Shown: positions 28,301 through 37,192 of the stretch, one piece after another
Numbering within the stretch: the first letter of the stretch is position 1
Layout of the letters: the number at the start of each line of letters is the position of its first letter
Assembly (NCBI GenBank): GCA_032162705.1
Contig: JAVRON010000131.1
Span: forward strand, 1-64,000
DNA length: 64,000 bases
Origin: QHXN01 sp032162705
Lineage (GTDB): Bacteria > Acidobacteriota > Blastocatellia > Pyrinomonadales > Pyrinomonadaceae
Direction: 5' to 3'
Notes under the pieces: model-generated
Databases searched by the model: none
Seen by the model: only the letters and a program-made list of their open reading frames with translations
What the model was told of the DNA's origin: nothing
Made by a program: the position numbers and the translations under genes

Positions 28301-29626
28301 ATGATGGGAAGACGCCCGAGACGCCGTTCGTCGTCTCGACGCCTCCCGAGAACTCCTGCCGACCAGAGACGTTTACCGTCAAACAGAATGCAACAGCAAG
28401 AAGAGAAGAGAGAGATTAAAGAGGCGCGACACGGCGCATCGAATGACGCGCGCGCGTCGGGCCGCGAACATCTCGTTTGCGAGACAGGCCGCGAACGTCT
28501 GAGAGTCCTGATCGTCGCGCCTTCACTCGACATCACGGGCGGGCAGTCGCGGCAGGCCGTGCGGCTGATGACGGGTCTGGATGCAGAGCCTTCGTTGGAG
28601 GTCGGGTTCCTGCCGCACAACCCGCGCCTGCCGGGCGTGCTCCGCGTGCTTCAGCGAATCAAGTACGTCCGCACGGTTGTGACGACGGCGCTCTACGTCT
28701 TTATGCTGCTGGTGCGCGTGCCGCGCTACGACGTGATACACATCTTCTCGGCGGCCTACTGGGCCTATCTGCTCTCGGCTGCGCCCGCGCTCGTCATCGC
28801 ACGGCTCTACGGCAAAAAGTCGATTCTTAACTACCGCAGCGGCGAGGCCGAAGACCATCTCCCGAACTGGCCGCGGACGGCCAAGCCGACGATGCGTCTG
28901 GCCGATGTGATCGTCGTGTGCTCCGGCTATCTGGTAGAGGTCTTCGAGCGTCACGGGCTGCGCGCACGCTTCATCTACGACATCGTCGAGCTTGAACGCT
29001 TCCCTTACCGCGAGCGCAGACCCCTGCGCCCCGTCTTCCTCGTCAGTCGTCTGCTTGAGCCGCTCTACAACGTCGCCTGCGTGCTGCGCGCCTTCGGGCT
29101 GATCCAGCGGCGCTACCCGGAAGCGCGCCTGACCGTCGCTGCCGACGGCTTTCTCCGCCCGCAACTCGAACGGCTCGCCTTTGAGGAATTGAAGCTGCGC
29201 AACACGGAGTTTATCGGCTTCGTCCCGTTCGAGAAGATGCCGGAGATGTACGACGCGGCGGACGTTTACCTGACGGCGACGAATCTCGACAACATGCCCG
29301 GCTCGATTACCGAGTGCATGTCGTCGGGCGTGCCCGTCGTCACGACAAACGCGGGCGGCATCCCCTACATCGTCACGCACGAAGAGACGTGCCTGATGGT
29401 CGCGCTCGACGACCACGAGGCGATGGCCGCTTGCGCCTGCCGCCTGCTCGAAGACGCGGAACTGGCCGTCGGCATCACGCGCCGTGCACGCGAAGAGAGC
29501 CGCAAGTTCACCTGGCCCGCCGTCCGCGACGAGTGGGTCGGTCTCTATCACGAGTTGGCGCGCGGACGCATCGCCGCGCGGCGCGAGACGGAAGACGGGG
29601 CGATGCGCCGTCGTAGAGAAGCCTGA
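28301..29626 (+). CDS. Glycosyltransferase family 4
   Basis: The protein has up to 441 residues. The GT4 core begins near residue 68 (RVLIVAPSLDITGGQSRQAVRLM) and has VSRLLEPLYNVACVLRAF and NLDNMPGSITECMSSGVPVVTTNAGG in the donor domain. The first 65 residues are Arg-, Gln- and Glu-rich and do not look like a conserved domain, so ATG 28388 or a later start may be the real one; no strong ribosome-binding site decides this. It lies 3 bp after the previous GT4 gene, consistent with one operon. The stop lies in the first unit of a 20-bp tandem repeat. Confidence 0.87.
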   Translation: MMGRRPRRRSSSRRLPRTPADQRRLPSNRMQQQEEKREIKEARHGASNDARASGREHLVCETGRERLRVLIVAPSLDITGGQSRQAVRLMTGLDAEPSLEVGFLPHNPRLPGVLRVLQRIKYVRTVVTTALYVFMLLVRVPRYDVIHIFSAAYWAYLLSAAPALVIARLYGKKSILNYRSGEAEDHLPNWPRTAKPTMRLADVIVVCSGYLVEVFERHGLRARFIYDIVELERFPYRERRPLRPVFLVSRLLEPLYNVACVLRAFGLIQRRYPEARLTVAADGFLRPQLERLAFEELKLRNTEFIGFVPFEKMPEMYDAADVYLTATNLDNMPGSITECMSSGVPVVTTNAGGIPYIVTHEETCLMVALDDHEAMAACACRLLEDAELAVGITRRAREESRKFTWPAVRDEWVGLYHELARGRIAARRETEDGAMRRRREA

Positions 29627-29690
29627 GCGTTTGAAGAGAAGCTTAAGCGTTTGAAGCGAAGCCTGAGCGTTTGAAGAGAAGCATGAGCGA
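29621..29690. repeat. 20-bp x 3.5 minisatellite linking stop and start codons
   Basis: The unit GCCTGAGCGTTTGAAGAGAA occurs at 29621 and 29661, with a variant at 29641 and a partial copy from 29681. The first copy contains the TGA stop of the GT4 gene; the partial copy has GCATGAGCGA and provides the ATG of the heparinase-like gene. Confidence 0.92.
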
Positions 29691-32325
29691 CGTGCTAAAA
29701 AAAATCGGCAAGCTGAAGGGGCGCGGACTCACGGAGCTTCGTGTGCGCGGCGCACAGGCGCTTGCCGCACGCGCGGAGCGCGCGGGGCTTTCCGCGCTCG
29801 CACGCACGCCCTCGGACGCGGCCTTCTTCCGCCTGCTCGATTCTTCGCGGTGGGGAAGAGAATTGAAGAGCGCCGAAGCATGGCTCGAACATTTCCGCCG
29901 ACGCCGCGCGCCGCGCTTCTTCGCGGGCTTCGATGAAGAGGAGGCGACGCGCACGGCGCTTTGCACGCGCTTCCGCGTGGAAGAGGCTCTGGTGACAGAG
30001 CGAGCCGAGCGCATCCTCGAAGGCCGCTTCGATTTGTTGGGACTCAGAGACTTGAGTTTCGGCTCGCCGGTGGACTGGCATCTAGAGCCTCTGACCAGAG
30101 TTCGCGCGCCGCTGACGCATTGGAGCCGGATTGATTTCCTCGACCCGAAAGTCTCCGGCGACAAGAAGTTTATCTGGGAGCTGAACCGCCAGCAGTTCTT
30201 TCAGACATTGGGGCGCGCATACTGGCGCACGTGTGACGAGCGCTTCGCCGAGGGCTTCGTCCACTACGCCGAAGAGTGGATGGACGCCAACCCGCCGAAG
30301 CTCGGCGTCAACTGGGCGAGCAGCCTTGAAGTCGCCTTCCGCTCGATCTCCTGGCTCTGGGCGCTCCACTTCTTCAAACGTTCGACGCGTCTGACGCCCG
30401 AGTTCTTCCTGCGGCTCTCGAAATTTCTATACCTGCACGCGCGCCACCTTGAGACGTATCTCTCGACCTACTTCAGCCCGAACACGCATCTGACGGGCGA
30501 GGCGCTCGGCCTCTTCTATCTCGGCACGCTGCTGCCCGAGATGCGTGACGCGCACCGCTGGCGCGAGACCGGTCGCCGCATCCTGCTCGCGGAGTTGGAC
30601 AGGCACGTGCGCGCCGACGGCGTCTACTTCGAGCAGGCGACTTACTATCATCGCTACACGACGGACTTCTACATGCACTTCGCGCTGCTCGCGCGCGAGA
30701 ACGTTGAAGGACTCGGCGCGGACGGCGAAGGACTCGGCGCGGAAAGCGAAGGACTGGATGCAAACGGCGAAGGGCCAGGTGTGAACAGCGAAGGATTGAA
30801 CGGGCGTCTCGCGTCGAAGCTCTCGGCGCTCTTAGACCATCTGATGTACTTGACGCGGCCCGACGGCACGACGCCGTTTGTCGGCGACGACGACGGCGGG
30901 CGGCTCTCGTTGCTCGACGAGCGACGAGCGAACGACTTCCGCGCGGCGCTCTCGAACGGCGCGGCGCTCTTTGGGCGTGCCGACTACAAGCACGTCGCCG
31001 GAGAGGTCGCCGAAGAGACTCTGTGGTTACAGGGCACGGCGGGGCTGGCCGCCTTCGACGCGCTCGACGCAAGCGAGCCTGCCGAAACGTCGCGCGCCTT
31101 CCACGAAGGCGGTTACTACTTGATGCGCGACGGGTGGGCGAGTGATTCAAACTACATGCTGCTCGACTGCGGCCCGCACGGCGCGTCGGAGATAGGCAGC
31201 GGGCACGGGCACGCCGACGCGCTCTCCTTCGAGCTGGCCGCGCGGGGCCGCACGCTGCTCGTAGACCCCGGCACTTTCACCTACACAGGCTCGCCCGCGT
31301 GGCGCGACCGCTTCCGCTCTTCGACCTCGCACAACACGCTCGCGCTCGACGGCGTGTCCTCGTCCGTTCCCGGCGAGAGCGCCTTCCGCTGGGCGCACGT
31401 CGCGCGCGCACGCACGAAGACGTGGACGACCGGCGAACGCTTCGACTTCTTCGAGGGCGAGCACGACGGCTATATGCGACTTCGGCCTGCGCCCGCGTGT
31501 GTTACGCGCGGCGTGCTCTTTCTGAAGGGCGACTATTGGGTCATGCGCGACCGCGTCGAATCGGAAGGGGCGCACGCGTGCGAGCTTCGTTTCCAGTTCG
31601 CCGCGGACGCCGCACCATCTGTTGAAGAGACTGACGCGGGCAAGGCCGAAGAGACTGATGAGAGCAAGGCTCTCGGGGGGCGTGAGTTTGTCCGCGAGCA
31701 TCAGGCGGACGTTTCCGGACTGAACGTTTTCACCTTCGCGTCGGGCGGCGGATGGCGCGCGGAAGAGGGCTGGGTGTCGCACGCGTACGGCGCTCGCTCT
31801 GCGGCTCCAGCCTATGTCTTCGCCGCACAGACACGCGGGGCGGCGGAGTTCGTCACTATTCTCTTGCCGCGACGTGCCGCGGAGTTCAGCGTCACACGCG
31901 CGCGTGAGATCGAGGCCGTCGGCGGGCGAGCCTTTGAGGTCTGCGCGGTCGGGAGTACGAATGTCGAGAGTGCGAATGTCGAGAGTACGAGCATTGAGAG
32001 TACGAGTGTCGAGGGTGCTTGTGACTTCGTGCTGCTCGGCGACGACGCGCGTTATGTGCAGACGGCGCGTCTCTCGACGGACTTTGCGTGGGCCTGGGTG
32101 CGTTGCGCTGCGGGCGGAGAGCCTGACGAGCTTGTACTCATCGACGGTCAGAGCTTCCGCGTCGGCGGCATTGAGCTTGTGCGCGCAGAGCGGCGCGTCG
32201 GCTGGTTGGTTGCACGCCGGACGGACGAAGGATGGAGCGTGCGCGCGGACGCAGGTGTTCGCGTCGCCGTCGCGGCGGAAGAAGGAGCGTTGAAGGGCGG
32301 CGAAGAATTTTATGTGTGGGATTAA
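29683..32325 (+). CDS. Heparinase II/III family polysaccharide lyase
   Basis: The protein has 880 residues. An N-terminal alpha/alpha-toroid domain (about 30-390) includes YFEQATYYHRYTTDFYMHF, and a beta-sandwich Hepar_II_III domain follows with the family motif GHGHADALSFELAARG near residue 506 and SHNTLALDG. Such enzymes cleave uronic-acid-containing glycans by beta-elimination; in EPS loci they are thought to trim or release the polymer. No signal peptide is evident, which is unusual for a lyase that should meet exported polymer. Three in-frame tandem repeats interrupt it: 21 bp x 4 (30709-30792), 24 bp x 2 (31624-31671) and 15 bp x 4 (31954-32013). Its end overlaps the next gene by 14 bp. 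Confidence 0.88.
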   Translation: MSDVLKKIGKLKGRGLTELRVRGAQALAARAERAGLSALARTPSDAAFFRLLDSSRWGRELKSAEAWLEHFRRRRAPRFFAGFDEEEATRTALCTRFRVEEALVTERAERILEGRFDLLGLRDLSFGSPVDWHLEPLTRVRAPLTHWSRIDFLDPKVSGDKKFIWELNRQQFFQTLGRAYWRTCDERFAEGFVHYAEEWMDANPPKLGVNWASSLEVAFRSISWLWALHFFKRSTRLTPEFFLRLSKFLYLHARHLETYLSTYFSPNTHLTGEALGLFYLGTLLPEMRDAHRWRETGRRILLAELDRHVRADGVYFEQATYYHRYTTDFYMHFALLARENVEGLGADGEGLGAESEGLDANGEGPGVNSEGLNGRLASKLSALLDHLMYLTRPDGTTPFVGDDDGGRLSLLDERRANDFRAALSNGAALFGRADYKHVAGEVAEETLWLQGTAGLAAFDALDASEPAETSRAFHEGGYYLMRDGWASDSNYMLLDCGPHGASEIGSGHGHADALSFELAARGRTLLVDPGTFTYTGSPAWRDRFRSSTSHNTLALDGVSSSVPGESAFRWAHVARARTKTWTTGERFDFFEGEHDGYMRLRPAPACVTRGVLFLKGDYWVMRDRVESEGAHACELRFQFAADAAPSVEETDAGKAEETDESKALGGREFVREHQADVSGLNVFTFASGGGWRAEEGWVSHAYGARSAAPAYVFAAQTRGAAEFVTILLPRRAAEFSVTRAREIEAVGGRAFEVCAVGSTNVESANVESTSIESTSVEGACDFVLLGDDARYVQTARLSTDFAWAWVRCAAGGEPDELVLIDGQSFRVGGIELVRAERRVGWLVARRTDEGWSVRADAGVRVAVAAEEGALKGGEEFYVWD

Positions 32326-34285
32326 CGGCATAGTCTTATCGAGTCGAGGGGGCGAGCGGCGGAGCGTCGAGCGCGGCGTGCTCGAACGCATGCGCGACGT
32401 GATCGAGCACCGCGGGCCCGACGACGCAGGTCTGCTCATCGACGGCCCGGCGGGACTCGGCCATCGCCGCCTCTCAATCGTGGACGTGGCCGCCGGACAC
32501 CAGCCGATGCCGAACGAAGACGGCACGCTCCACATCGTCTACAACGGTGAGATTTATAACCACGCGGACTTTCGCGACGAACTCGTTGCGCGCGGCCACA
32601 CCTACCGCACGCACTGCGACACCGAGACCATCCTTCACCTTTACGAAGAGAAGGGCGCGCGCTGCGTCGAAGACCTGCGCGGCATGTTCGCGTTCGCCAT
32701 CTGGGATTCGACGCGGCGCGAACTTTTCCTCGCGCGCGACCGCCTCGGCGTCAAGCCGCTCTACTACGTCCACACCGACGACGGCTCGCTCTACTTCGCC
32801 TCCGAGATCAAGGCTCTGCTTGAGGCGCGCGCCGTTCGGGCGCAGCTTAACTACCACACGCTTCCAGACTATCTCGCCAATCACGGCACCTCCGGCGACG
32901 AGACTCTGTTCGCAAATGTTAAGCGGCTCGCGCCCGGCCACACTTTGCTGTGGCGCGACGGTCGAATCAAGATCGAAAAATATTGGGACATCAGTTATGC
33001 GCCGCAGCCGCAAGACGACGCGCTCGGACGGAGTGACGACGAGTACGTCGCCGAGTGGTCTGAGCTGTTCCAGACTTCTGTGCGCCTGCGCCTGATGGCG
33101 GACGTGCCGCTGGGAATGTTCCTGTCGGGCGGCATCGACTCGTCGGCCATCGCGGCGGTGATGAGTCGTCTGGTTGATGAGCCGATCAAGACCTTCTCCG
33201 TCGCCTTCGCCGAGCGCGAGGCCAACGAGCTTTCTTACGCGCGCATCGTCGCCGAAAAGTTCAAGACCGACCACCACGAGACGGTCGTCGGCCCCAAGGA
33301 GTTCTTCGACGCGCTGCCGCATCTCGTCTGGCACGAGGACGAGCCGCTCGCGCATCCTTCGAGCGTGGCGCTCTACTTCGTCTCGCGCCTCGCCGCGCGT
33401 CACGTCAAGGTCGTGCTCACGGGCGAGGGCAGCGACGAGATGCTCGCGGGCTACGAGCGCTACTACAAGACCATGCTCCAACTCTCTCTGGGGCCCCGTT
33501 ACCAACGCATTGTGCCGGGGGCCTTGCGCCGCATAGTGGCCGCGCGCATCGAGTCGTTGCCCCCGCGCTCGCGGCTCAGGCACAAGCTGACGCGCACGTT
33601 CCTCTGTCTTGAGCCGGATGTCGAGAGTCTCTACTTCGACAACTTCGCGGTCTTCCCTTCGGCCATGCAGCGCGAGCTTTTCACGGCGGAGACGCGGGAG
33701 CGCGTCGGCGCGTCGCCAGACCCTTACGCGGACATGCGTCGCTACTTCGAGTCGGCGGATACGGACTCTTTGCTCAACCGCATGCTCTACGCCGATACGA
33801 AGACGTACCTGCACGAGCTTCTGATGAAGCAGGATCAGATGAGCATGGCCGCGTCAATCGAGAGCCGCGTGCCTTTCCTCGACCACAAGCTCGTCGAATA
33901 CACGGCGCGTCTGCCCGAGCGGATGAAGCTGCGGCGCGGCCTCAACACGAAATACATTCTGCGTCGCGCGATGAAGGGCGTGCTGCCCGAAGCCATCCTC
34001 AAACGCGGCAAGATGGGCTTCCCCGTCCCCGTCGGCAAGTGGTTCCGCGGCGAGTTCCGGCACATCCTTGACGAGTACGTCCTGGGCGAGCGCGCCACTT
34101 CGCGCCGAATCTTCGACCCCGAGTTCGTGCGTCGCCTCAGTGCGCGACACCTCGCGGGCGAGGATCACTCGGAGCGTCTGTGGGCGCTCGTCAACTTCGA
34201 GATGTGGCAGCGCCGCTTCGTGGACGGCGAGGTGTTGGACTCATCGCCCGTCGCACAGTCCGAGGTGGCGGCTGTTCAGGCATGA
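32312..34285 (+). CDS. asnB: Second asparagine synthase-type amidotransferase
   Basis: The protein has 657 residues. It starts MCGINGIV, giving the Cys nucleophile of the glutaminase domain; NGEIYNHADFRDEL, LSGGIDSSAIAAVM and GEGSDEMLAGYERYY follow. It is a paralogue of the first copy rather than a duplicate, with clear divergence throughout. Overlap with the lyase gene by 14 bp and a GAAGGGCGGCGAAG stretch before the ATG support coupled translation. Two AsnB-like enzymes in one glycan locus suggest two different amidation steps, or one amidation and one other transfer; the substrates are unknown. Confidence 0.92.
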   Translation: MCGINGIVLSSRGGERRSVERGVLERMRDVIEHRGPDDAGLLIDGPAGLGHRRLSIVDVAAGHQPMPNEDGTLHIVYNGEIYNHADFRDELVARGHTYRTHCDTETILHLYEEKGARCVEDLRGMFAFAIWDSTRRELFLARDRLGVKPLYYVHTDDGSLYFASEIKALLEARAVRAQLNYHTLPDYLANHGTSGDETLFANVKRLAPGHTLLWRDGRIKIEKYWDISYAPQPQDDALGRSDDEYVAEWSELFQTSVRLRLMADVPLGMFLSGGIDSSAIAAVMSRLVDEPIKTFSVAFAEREANELSYARIVAEKFKTDHHETVVGPKEFFDALPHLVWHEDEPLAHPSSVALYFVSRLAARHVKVVLTGEGSDEMLAGYERYYKTMLQLSLGPRYQRIVPGALRRIVAARIESLPPRSRLRHKLTRTFLCLEPDVESLYFDNFAVFPSAMQRELFTAETRERVGASPDPYADMRRYFESADTDSLLNRMLYADTKTYLHELLMKQDQMSMAASIESRVPFLDHKLVEYTARLPERMKLRRGLNTKYILRRAMKGVLPEAILKRGKMGFPVPVGKWFRGEFRHILDEYVLGERATSRRIFDPEFVRRLSARHLAGEDHSERLWALVNFEMWQRRFVDGEVLDSSPVAQSEVAAVQA

Positions 34286-34297
34286 GATGATAGGACG

Positions 34298-34443
34298 GAT
34301 TTCACTTGAGCTTATGCAGCGACCGTTCACCGCAGAGGCGCTGAGTGCGCAGAGACTCGCAGAGAGATGCAAGTCTCTGCGCCCCCTCTGCGCTCTCAGC
34401 GCCTCTGCGGTGAACCCAACCCGCGCGACATTCAAGTGAAAAG
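34298..34443. repeat. MITE-like palindromic element, copy 1
   Basis: The outer ends TTTCACTTGAG and TTCAAGTGAAAA are inverted. Inside is a second palindrome with TTCACCGCAGAGGCGCTGAG on the left and CTCAGCGCCTCTGCGGTGAA (with one substitution) on the right. The element fills the gap between asnB and the GT4 gene. Copies lie at 60241-60398 and 63568-63727, and an end-less relative at 56192-56283. Confidence 0.85.
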
Positions 34444-34464
34444 TTTAGGGAGAGTCGAACCGAA

Positions 34465-35724
34465 TTGCGTATCCTCTGGCTCAAGACCGAACTGCTGCAC
34501 CCGGTAGATAAGGGCGGCAAGATTCGCACATACCAGATGCTCAAGGCTCTGAAGCGCGAGCACTACGTCACCTATCTGACGCTCGACGACGGGACGGCTG
34601 ACAGTGACGCCGTCGAGCGCGCCACGGAGTATTGCCACGAACTCGTGCGAATCCGGCACAGCACGCGCGAGAAATTCTCCGCAGGATTCTATGCGGAGCT
34701 GGCGGCGAACCTCTTCTCGCCGCTCCCGTACTTCATGAAGAAGTACGAGTCGGCAGAGATGCGGCGCGAGGTCGCGGAGCGCGCACGCGCGGGCGACTTC
34801 GACGTGCTCGTCTGCGACTTCCTCAATCCGGCGGTCAACGTGCCGCACGCTCTTCCCGTCCCGACCGTGCTCTTCCAGCACAACGTCGAGGCGATGATCT
34901 GGAAACGTCATTACGAAGTGCAGACGCACCCGCTCAAAAAAGCCTATCTCTACGGCCAGTGGCGCAAGGCTTTTGCGTACGAGCGCGCGGCCTGTCGCCA
35001 GTTCGACATGGTGGTGACGGTCTCGCGCGACGACACGGAGACGATCAGGCGCGACTACGGCGTTCCGAATGTGTCGGACGTGCCGACCGGCGTTGACACG
35101 GAGTTCTTTCGCCCCGTTGAAGGCGTGAGCGTCGAGCCTGACAGCCTCGTCTTCACAGGCTCGATGGACTGGCTGCCGAATGAGGACGCCATACAGTTCT
35201 TCACGCGCGAGATCATGCCGCTCATACGCGAGCGCAGACCCGAAGTGAAATTGACGGTCGTCGGGCGCAAGCCTTACGCGAGCCTGCTTGAACTGTCGAA
35301 GCGCGACCCCTCAATCATCGTCACGGGGCGAGTCGAGGACGTGCGCCCCTTTATGGAGCGCGCCGCTGCTTACATCGTGCCCATCCGAATCGGCGGCGGG
35401 ACGCGCCTGAAGATTTACGAAGCGATGGCGATGGAGAAGCCCGTCGTCTCGACGACCGTCGGAGCCGAAGGGCTGCCCGTGCGCGACGGCCAAGACCTGC
35501 TCATCGCCGACACGCCGCGCGCGTTTGCAGACGCCGTCGTGCGCGTGCTCACCGACGCGGAGTTGGCGTGCAAGCTCGGCGAGCGTTCGGCCTCGACGGT
35601 GAGAGAGCAGTTCGGTTGGGACAAGGTTGCGGCGGTGTTCGCCGAAGCTTGCGGGCGCGCGGCCAAGTCTCGGGGCGGTGAATTTTTGACTGACGAAATT
35701 TTAACACTGGGGAGTTCGGGATGA
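34465..35724 (+). CDS. Glycosyltransferase family 4, exosortase/PEP-CTERM-associated type (Stp1-like)
   Basis: The protein has 419 residues. MRILWLKTELLHPVDKGGKIRTYQML, the motif SMDWLPNEDAIQFF and the donor region IGGGTRLKIYEAMAMEKPVVSTTVGAEGL are characteristic of the sugar transferases found with exosortase (EpsH1/XrtA) systems (TIGR03087-like). It starts with TTG at 34465; AGGGAGAG about 10 bp upstream and immediate conservation support this start. Its stop overlaps the ATG of the dehydrogenase gene. The donor is unknown. It links the first part of the locus to the exosortase module at 46 kb. Confidence 0.88.
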   Translation: MRILWLKTELLHPVDKGGKIRTYQMLKALKREHYVTYLTLDDGTADSDAVERATEYCHELVRIRHSTREKFSAGFYAELAANLFSPLPYFMKKYESAEMRREVAERARAGDFDVLVCDFLNPAVNVPHALPVPTVLFQHNVEAMIWKRHYEVQTHPLKKAYLYGQWRKAFAYERAACRQFDMVVTVSRDDTETIRRDYGVPNVSDVPTGVDTEFFRPVEGVSVEPDSLVFTGSMDWLPNEDAIQFFTREIMPLIRERRPEVKLTVVGRKPYASLLELSKRDPSIIVTGRVEDVRPFMERAAAYIVPIRIGGGTRLKIYEAMAMEKPVVSTTVGAEGLPVRDGQDLLIADTPRAFADAVVRVLTDAELACKLGERSASTVREQFGWDKVAAVFAEACGRAAKSRGGEFLTDEILTLGSSG

Positions 35725-37034
35725 GATTAAGCGTATTCGGTTTGGGCTATGTGGGCTGCGTCTCGGCGGCGTGCTTTGCGAAGGAGGGGCACGAGGTCAC
35801 GGGCGTTGACGTGAACTCCACCAAGGTCGAGATCATCAATTCGGGCAAGAGTCCGATAGTCGAGACGGGCATCGGCGAGCTGATCGCGGAGATGGTCGCG
35901 GCGGGCAGATTAAGAGCGACGACCAATTCGGCGGAAGCGGTCGCCTCTTCAGACATGTCGCTTGTCTGCGTCGGCACGCCGAGCCGCGACAACGGGTCGC
36001 TCGACCTCACGTATGTGAAGCGTGTCTGCCAGGAGATCGGCGCGGCGCTCGAAGCGAAGACGAGCCGGCACACGGTCGTCATCCGCAGTACGATGCTGCC
36101 CGGCACAATCGAGGGAGTGGTTACGCCCGCGCTCGAAGTCTATTCGGGCAAGAAGGCCGGGCGCGACTTCGGCGTCTGCATCAACCCTGAATTCTTGCGC
36201 GAGGGCACTTCGCTGAAAGATTTTTACGCGCCTCCGTTTACGCTCGTCGGCGCGGACGAAGAGGACACGGCGGGATTGATGAGCCGTCTCTACTCGAAGA
36301 TAGACGCGCCGCTCTACGTCACGCCGGTCAAGGCCGCAGAGATGGTCAAGTATGCGTGCAACTGCTTTCACGCCCTGAAGGTCTCGTTCGCCAACGAGAT
36401 CGGGAACGTCTGCAAGGGCTTAGGCATCGACAGTCACGAAGTGATGAACGTCTTCTGCCAGGATACGAAGCTCAATCTCTCGCCCTACTATCTGAAGCCC
36501 GGCTTCGCCTTTGGCGGGTCGTGTCTGCCGAAGGACTTGCGCGCCATCAACTACAAGGCGAAGGAGCTTGACGTTGAAGTGCCGCTGCTGTCAGCGATAC
36601 TGCCGAGCAATCGCCGACAAATCGAGCGCGCCGTCGAGATGGTCTTGCGGACGGGACGCAAGCGCGTCGGCGTGCTCGGCTTCAGCTTCAAGGCCGGGAC
36701 GGACGACCTGCGCGAGTCGCCGATGGTCACGCTCATCGAGGCGCTCATCGGCAAGGGGTTGAAGCTCGCCATCTACGACCGAGACGTTTCGCTCGCGCGC
36801 CTGTTCGGAGCCAATAAGGAGTACATCGAGCGCGAGATACCGCACATCTCTCAGCTCATGCGCGCTGAGATAGGCGAAGTGCTCGAAGCCTCGGACGTGC
36901 TCATCATCGGCAACAAGTCCGAAGAGTTCCGGCAGATTGAAGGCCGCCTGCGCGGCGACCAACTCGTCATCGACCTCGTACGACTCTTCGACGGACGGAA
37001 GAGCGACGACACATATCAGGGCATCTGCTGGTGA
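35721..37034 (+). CDS. ugd: UDP-glucose 6-dehydrogenase
   Basis: The enzyme has 437 residues and oxidises UDP-glucose twice with NAD to give UDP-glucuronate. It has the N-terminal Rossmann motif VFGLGYVGCVSAACFAKEGH, the INPEFLREG region, and the active-site loop FGGSCLPKDLRA with the catalytic Cys near residue 267. The C-terminal nucleotide-binding domain contains VLGFSFKAGTDDLRESP. It would provide acid sugar for the polymer and substrate for the decarboxylase at 11885-12850. The start ATG overlaps the previous stop (ATGA). The heparinase-like lyase in the locus fits a uronic-acid-containing product. Confidence 0.94.
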   Translation: MRLSVFGLGYVGCVSAACFAKEGHEVTGVDVNSTKVEIINSGKSPIVETGIGELIAEMVAAGRLRATTNSAEAVASSDMSLVCVGTPSRDNGSLDLTYVKRVCQEIGAALEAKTSRHTVVIRSTMLPGTIEGVVTPALEVYSGKKAGRDFGVCINPEFLREGTSLKDFYAPPFTLVGADEEDTAGLMSRLYSKIDAPLYVTPVKAAEMVKYACNCFHALKVSFANEIGNVCKGLGIDSHEVMNVFCQDTKLNLSPYYLKPGFAFGGSCLPKDLRAINYKAKELDVEVPLLSAILPSNRRQIERAVEMVLRTGRKRVGVLGFSFKAGTDDLRESPMVTLIEALIGKGLKLAIYDRDVSLARLFGANKEYIEREIPHISQLMRAEIGEVLEASDVLIIGNKSEEFRQIEGRLRGDQLVIDLVRLFDGRKSDDTYQGICW

Positions 37035-37042
37035 GGCCGCAG

Positions 37043-37160
37043 GCCCGACCATGAGGGAGGGCGTGTGGCGGAAGCCCGACCATGAGGGAGGGCGTAGAGC
37101 CTTCATCTTAATGCGACTGGCGGGAGTGGAGACGCCCTTCCTCACGGTCGGGCTTCCGCC
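37043..37160. repeat. Palindromic CCCGACCATGAGGGAGGG repeat, with tandem copy
   Basis: Two direct copies of GCCCGACCATGAGGGAGGG (37043 and 37074, period 31 bp) are followed by an inverted copy at 37132-37160 (CCCTTCCTCACGGTCGGGC). The second direct copy and the inverted copy can form a hairpin of about 27 bp with a loop of about 36 bp. It separates ugd from the bi-domain oxidoreductase. Confidence 0.85.
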
Positions 37161-37192
37161 GATAGATTGTCAGAGAGTGAAACACAAATTTT

